The position numbers were made by a program, and so were the translations under genes. The notes under the pieces were generated by a model. That model saw only the letters and a program-made list of their open reading frames with translations. It was not told the DNA's origin and made no database searches. A stretch of 64,000 nucleotides of DNA from Xiphophorus maculatus (taxonomy: Eukaryota > Chordata > Actinopteri > Cyprinodontiformes > Poeciliidae), in NCBI RefSeq assembly GCF_002775205.1, contig NC_036453.1, forward strand, positions 14,879,594-14,943,593, given 5' to 3'. Positions 58,601 to 64,000 of this stretch are shown here, one piece after another (the stretch's first letter is position 1; each line of letters starts with the position of its first letter).

Positions 58601-61600
58601 GATGTTTTTTAAAAATTTTTATCAGGGTCTTTGCTGTGTCCTCTGATGTTGTTGGACAATTTGGACAGTTTGTGGACTTTGTCCTCTGACAGTTTGTTTG
58701 CATCATGTCCTGCTGCCTCACGTTTGACCCTGACCTGGGGAGACATTGTGAGCTTTAAAGCTGTAGGATGTCCTCCTCTCATCGGCCTTCATTTTCTGGT
58801 ATTTGGCCTTTTTGCTTCTGATATTTGGCTGAACTGAAGGAATCTTAGATCTGGCAGCTGAAACTAGAACAACTTATTTTTAAATTCAACAGTCCAAGTC
58901 CAGTGTCTCCTAGTTGTCTCCTGGTTGTCTCTAAGGTCCTGGTGGTCCATCCTTTCACTGAGGAATATTTCTTTTACAGTAATGCTCAGTTTAATGTTTC
59001 ATGTCGGACTTTGTGTCCTACTGAAGTGCATAAAATTGGCCTTTGATCTGCAGTCAGCCGAGCCGTGCAGGTGATCTAAGCCAGTCCAGCGTCACGGGTC
59101 AAAGTCGGTGGTTGAAACCTCGGACACGTTTCCCGTGTTTGTTCTGCACCTCTGGTTCCTGTTTGTTCAGGACGCTTTTGGCCTGAGGCGAGATCAGTTT
59201 GGATTCATTCATTCCACTGACCTTTATTCATGTTTTACACTTTATGGACCCTAGAGAACACTAGTGGACCCTAGTGGGCACTAGCTTAGCCCAGTGAACA
59301 CCGACCTGTAGAGCTTTGCCTCAATGGACTGTAGACTAGGAGGTGTGAAGAAGACCTTATGGAGACGGTTTACTAATCAGATGTAAGCTAAAGGATCATG
59401 CTAGGCTCGGTTCTGTTTGCAGGACTCATGCATCTAGAACTCCGTCCACGTTGCTTTAGAAATGAGCCATGCATTTCCACTTTGAACAGGATCCAGACTG
59501 AAAGATCTTTGGGATTTCAACCCAGGACCAGTTTGATACAAAGCCCTAAGTTTAGCTAATGCTCCACTATAAACCATCTTCACTTGACTCAACTCCACAA
59601 CTACTCACTCTGCTTTGGCGTTGAAGACGTGGGTGGCCCAGCCGTCCATGAAGCGAGGGTCCCTTGTGAACCACAGCACCACCATGAGGACGAAGAGTGC
59701 CAGGACGCTGATCTCGCCGTAACTCATGGGTCCCAGCCGCCTGTGCTCCTCCCTGAGTGCGTCGTACGCGGCCTTCTCCTTGTGGGACTGGGCCGAGCCG
59801 CAGCCCCAGGTCTTCTTCAGGCTGCAGAGGAAACAACAGAACGAGTTCAGGGGTCTGCGGCCAAGACGAGCCTTCTGTCTCTGCTGTGGAGGAGAGACTA
59901 ACTTCCAGCCGATGAAGAGGAACTGCAACCAGAACCAGGCGAGCGTCAGCATCATCAACATGGTGGGGAAGGCAAACACGAACCATGACGCAAAGTTGAT
60001 CACATCGCCGTTCTGAGGAAACAGTCTGCAAAGAAGACAGAAATCAGACAATCAGCTGCTGGGAAAATTAAACTGCCTTAATGTGGAGATCCCAGTGGAG
60101 TCCGTTCCCTGAAAGAACTTTGACTGATCCTCCATCTGTGGCTTTTGGGTCAGCAGGTTCTGCTTCAGCTTATTAAAGCTACCGAATGACTAGTGATGGA
60201 AAACTGGAGCTAGTTGTGTATCTAACTAGCAGCTGGTCAATACAGCTGCAACACCTGGACTAAAACCTCTGGTTCTGGTCAGGTCTGAGGTTGGGTTTAG
60301 TGTCGGTTCTTACTGGCTCATCTGTCCGATCAGAACCAGGTTGGGCCCGGTTCCTGTCAGGGTGGCGATGCCTCCGATGCTGGCAGCGTAGCATACAGAA
60401 AGAAGAAGACCTTTGCTCATCCTCTTCTTCTCCTCATCTTCATCACTCAGCTCCTCCAGCTCCAGCTGATGTGCAGCGTGGCTGGTCTCCACCGTCAGAA
60501 CCACTGAGCACAAAGAGTCCGACATTATAAACGTTTCTCATGGCTCCTTGTTTTACCTGCTACAGCAACATGATCACCAAAAGAATCGGCTCCTTTATGT
60601 GTAAGTCCTCTGATATAGAAAGTATTCACTGGTTGGTCTGTTTCAAAGGCTTTAAAACCGGCAGAGGTCACGACCTTCTGCTCTGGATAAACTCCCATTG
60701 ATGACAAAGATTACTTTCTCCATTTAACTCATCTTGTGAGAATGTAAGGAGACTTTGTTTAAAACCTTATTGTTGGGATTCAGTCTATCTTTAGTGGTGG
60801 TGCTCCTCAAGCTTTGAGGTTTTTGGAAAAAATACGAGAAAACACCTGATATTTAAAAGTGGGACAATAGTTGCTACTCAAGGGTGTGATATTTTCAGGG
60901 TAATGACATGTATGAAGACGATGAACCTCTCTCACACAGCAGATAGTCATGGAGTGCCACAGGGCTCTGTATCTGCACCACGTCTATCCATACGCTGATG
61001 GTACTCTGTTTGATTTACCGTTAAATCCTGATGAATCCAGACAGTTAGGAGTTAATTTTCTCCTTTTAAAACAGACAAGGCAGAATTTGTTACTTTTGGG
61101 CAGAAGCATTTACAACCCAGCCGCAGGGAATTAACCTGACCTTCAGCATTAACGTGAAGAGCCTTGGTGTCACTTTGACCAGTTCAGTAATGATCTGTTT
61201 CAGTCTTTCCTCTTTATAAAGTACCTCAACTTTGAATCTGTGCTAAGAGATGAAATGACTTGATTTGAAATGAATTTGATCACTTTGTTTATAGAGAACC
61301 TTTCAGTGCAGCAGCCGGTGAAGGGAACCATCCTGGCCCTGGTACCCATGCACTCATAACTGTTCAAACTCACCTGGACTGCTGGTGTCTGATGGAGTCT
61401 TGTCCTGGGGTGTTGGTTTGATAACCTCCTGATTGGCTATCGGATGCCCAGATATCACCTCCTGCTTAGGTGCCTTGGTGTCTTCTGGGCTGATGACTTC
61501 CTCTGATGGACTATGATTAGTTGATAGGTTGAGATCTAGAAATGAATTGATCACATCAGTTGAAATATGAACTGACTGGAAAATCCAGGAGGCCGGGACA

Positions 61601-62363
61601 GGCTGCGATGCCAGAATCAGTCGGATGGACTGTGCTGTACCTTTGTTTGGGATGTTTGGGTCAGCCATTTCCTCGATGCTGATGGTCTTCTGCTGATACT
61701 CCTGCTGCACAGACACAGTCCTGCTCTGGATCTTCACCATCTCCACGGCAGCGCCAACATTTTTCCTATTGCCAAGGAGCTGATCGAGGACGGCCTGTAC
61801 GATGGGGACCATCATGGCGGTTGTGGCTGTGTTGCTGATCCACATCGACAGGAAGGCCGTCACCCCCATGAACCCCAGCATCAATCTGAAGAAATGGAGG
61901 AAAATGGGTTTTACCCATACAGAAACATTAATTGCTAATGTTGCTAGCGTTAATATTAAACAGGTGATCTTTGACCCAAAAGCCCCCCTCAGACACCCTT
62001 GAACCTCGAGACTCACAGGGCAGGCCGGACTCCGACCAGCAGCAGAACTCTGAGTGCGATCCGTTTGTGGAGGTTCCAGTGCTCCACAGCCACGGCCACC
62101 ATCAGCCCCCCCACAAACAGCATGTTGGTGTCCTTCAGGTACTGCATGCACACCTAAGTTCACATCGTACAGGTGAGACGACAACAACACGGACACTGCA
62201 GAGCTTCAGGGGTGTGGAGTGTGTCCACTCTTACGTCTCTGGACTCCATGATGCCAAGCGCTGGGAACAGGATGGTGGGCAGCAGTGCCGTCACTGCCAG
62301 CGGTAGAACCTCCGTGCACCAATACACCGCCATGAGGGCGATGACATACGCACAGGCTGCTTC
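55677..62363 (-). CDS. slc13a5: SLC13 sodium/dicarboxylate-citrate cotransporter (5' exon off the window)
   Basis: Twelve exons on the minus strand: 62235-62363, 62017-62153, 61641-61885, 61374-61535, 60314-60503, 59903-60025, 59609-59821, 56642-56745, 56453-56574, 56114-56275, 55888-56019 and 55677-55805. Total 1848 nt, 615 codons plus stop, all in phase. The first helix exon (about 37 aa) is beyond position 64000 or not recognised. Family landmarks: [14 protein letters not shown], the first sodium-site SNT loop in [35 protein letters not shown], the second site in [16 protein letters not shown], and [19 protein letters not shown]. Role: sodium-coupled uptake of citrate or succinate at the plasma membrane. 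med31 next door supports slc13a5 (17p13 synteny), but several segments ([20 protein letters not shown]) also resemble SLC13A2/A3. An Asp/Glu/Pro-rich cytosolic loop makes it longer than usual. Confidence 0.85.
56746..59608. other. Large SLC13 intron
   Basis: Contains the SINE at 57075-57279. The rest (57,300-59,600) shows only scattered cagaacc words. No exon was recognised. Confidence 0.5.
57075..57279 (-). mobile_element. tRNA-derived SINE with 14-bp target duplication
   Basis: On the minus strand the head reads GCCCTGGTGGCGTAGCGGTT then AGCGC (A box) and further on GGGTTCAACTCCCGG (B box), the split polymerase III promoter. A family-specific body and an A-rich tail (plus-strand tttctttttttt) follow. 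The direct repeat aggcttccattctt flanks it at 57061-57074 and 57280-57293. Inserted in the SLC13 intron antisense-neutral (same strand as the gene). Confidence 0.85.
60890..61200 (+). mobile_element. LINE reverse transcriptase fragment (L2/Rex1-like)
   Basis: Plus strand frames give HGVPQGSV near 60,947-60,972 and a degenerate YADDT (tacgctgatggtact) near 60,991. They continue with an EFVTFGQK and NVKSLGVTL-like stretch near 61,085-61,180. This is the palm region order of L2/Rex1-type reverse transcriptases, in several broken frames. It lies in an SLC13 intron. Confidence 0.6.
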
Positions 62364-64000
62364 CTGCACACAGAGACAGCTGGGACTTCAGTATTCCAGT
62401 GTTCATCAGAGGCTGGGACAAACAGAACCAGCTGATGTACAGAAATAGAAACTCCATTCAATCCAAACATACAGACAGATTCAACATCAATTGCATCCCA
62501 GATTCTGGTTATCAAAATGCTTCTCTACTAGAGAGCCTTTAACTGGTTCTGACCCAGTCTGCCCCGGCCCGATTCGTCTCCGTTAGCAGATCTTGCGCCG
62601 TTCTTTCCCGGTTTGTGGAATCACCTCAGGGAGGTACGAGCTGGACCTGGTGAGGTGTGGCGCACAGGTGATTAGACTGACAGAAGACGGCATTCATTGA
62701 CTGGCCTGTGCATTTACGTCAACAACATCTGAATCACTGTTTACGCAATGAGGCCATAGCAGCTGGTGAAATGGAGAGCTGCAAACAAATGATTCCAACC
62801 TGGTCCAACCTTGAGGTCCAAATGTTTAATCAACTGTGGCAGAAGATCTCAGAAAGCGTCAACTAGACAGAGCAACTAGCAAGGAACAACTCTACCTGGA
62901 GATTTTGGAGAAACTGTTTCCTGGTGGTAGACAAACTAGATGACATCATTGATCGTTGACCACAGCTCCTACGTGGCCCGCAACGTTTTCACGCCCACAT
63001 AGTGAGGAACACACTGCCAATGGACACGGATCCAACCTGGGAGAACCGGACCAGACGTCAACCAGCCAGTGGGAATCTATGGAGAACAGTTTGATGGTGA
63101 TGGTGTTGTCAAGTCCAGCAGAGTGGATTGAGTTGTTGCCTTGCAGCAATCCCTCCTCCTGAGCCTCATTCAGTTCATTCATCTAGTTTTGTGTTTGCTT
63201 TAAACTTGACTTCAGTATTTTTTTAGTCTCTGTGGTGTTGATTTGTTCATCCTCAATGATTTCACATCAGTTCCCAAGTTTGTGCTCAGGTTAATTCCCA
63301 AACAAAATCCCTGAAGAGAGCAGTAAGGTTTTCTCTGTCGGGATGAATTTTGGATGAATTTTGTTTTGTGACATTAAGTCTGAATCATGTTGGGATTTTT
63401 TCCGTTTTGTGCGGAAATGCACGGCTGCAGTCGGAAACTTGAGGGAAAGACATGCATGACGATGAGGTGAAATGAGGTGTGAAGCTTTGGAGTTGCAGAC
63501 TCAGTCCAAACACACCTTCACTGCTTTCATTAACCTTTACTCACACAGAGGACCAGCATGGAACCGTTCAGAACCAGCTGGCCTGGAGCTGCACAGACAA
63601 ACAGGCAGCTGAAATAAAGCAGAGATGGATTCAAATGTTCCTTAAATTAATCTGAGTCATCACCCAGTAATCTGTAGGTTATGTTCCTGATAGAAAAACG
63701 TTTCTTGTCTCTATTCTGACCTAAACTCCGCTTTTTTCTCATCAGTGGTGCTCCACCTAAGACAGAGTGTGCCCCAGTTACTGCCACCTAGTGGCTATGC
63801 TGGGTATCTGTGGTTGTTCTTACTTCTCTCCTGAGTATAGATGTCATTCTCGGTTATTTTATGATGTCGGAAGTATGATCCCCCATTTCCCAGAAGATGT
63901 GGTGATCCAGCCTTGTCTCTGCCCATTGAACTTCTGTCTGGTCCAACACTCATAATGTGGTCCTCCTCCTTCTCTAACAGATCATAATCTGACTAAACTT
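62364..64000. other. SLC13 first intron, right edge of window
   Basis: No exon matching the expected SLC13 first coding exon (about 37 residues ending before EAACAYV) was found on the minus strand. No other gene is supported. Some plus-strand frames are open but show no family features. Confidence 0.45.

Noticed and set aside
60949-61134. Host gene on the plus strand in the SLC13 intron
   Set aside because: The text matches LINE reverse transcriptase motifs in shifting frames.

Overview
The window reads as nuclear DNA of a teleost fish. It holds spliced vertebrate genes with GT-AG introns, many fish-type DNA transposons and LINE fragments, and a block of genes that sit together on human 17p13 (rnasek, bacc1, med31, slc13a5-like). 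Introns and UTRs are very rich in CAGAACC/GGTTCTG, which I associate with killifish/livebearer-type genomes; that placement is inference. All gene models were built by hand from splice sites, phase and protein similarity. No search was run.

Left third (1-23.3 kb): a tandemly duplicated locus on the minus strand. One complete gene (CDS 15143-19299, 449 aa) joins an N-terminal PYRIN death-fold domain, an acidic/lysine-rich linker and a C-terminal pair of OB folds (perhaps three). This is the layout of the PYHIN/AIM2-like DNA sensors usually described as mammalian. A second copy (6368-7591) keeps promoter, PYD and linker but lacks the OB exons. A third PYD exon with two basic linker exons (2082-4269) continues towards the left edge. 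The locus is full of mobile DNA: a pogo-like derivative carrying only a DNA-binding domain, an L1 remnant, two non-autonomous hAT elements with 8-bp target duplications, an element with a matching empty site, and LINE fragments.

Middle (22.3-46.2 kb): rnasek (minus) and bacc1/C17orf49 (plus) lie head to head over a 480-bp promoter. Next come a PABIR/FAM122-like gene (minus, nine coding exons), a SCHIP1-like gene (plus) and a two-exon P2Y-type GPCR (plus) whose intron carries an eight-unit minisatellite with one CCAAT box per unit.

Right third (46.5-64 kb): a GS-OX-type flavin monooxygenase (minus, eight coding exons), med31 (minus, four exons) and a SLC13 sodium/di- or tricarboxylate transporter (minus, 12 of its exons; the first lies beyond the right edge). 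A tRNA-derived SINE with a 14-bp target duplication sits in an SLC13 intron.

The rnasek, bacc1, PABIR-like, med31 and SLC13 genes look like ordinary host genes. The PYD/OB cluster is the accessory, fast-changing part of the window.
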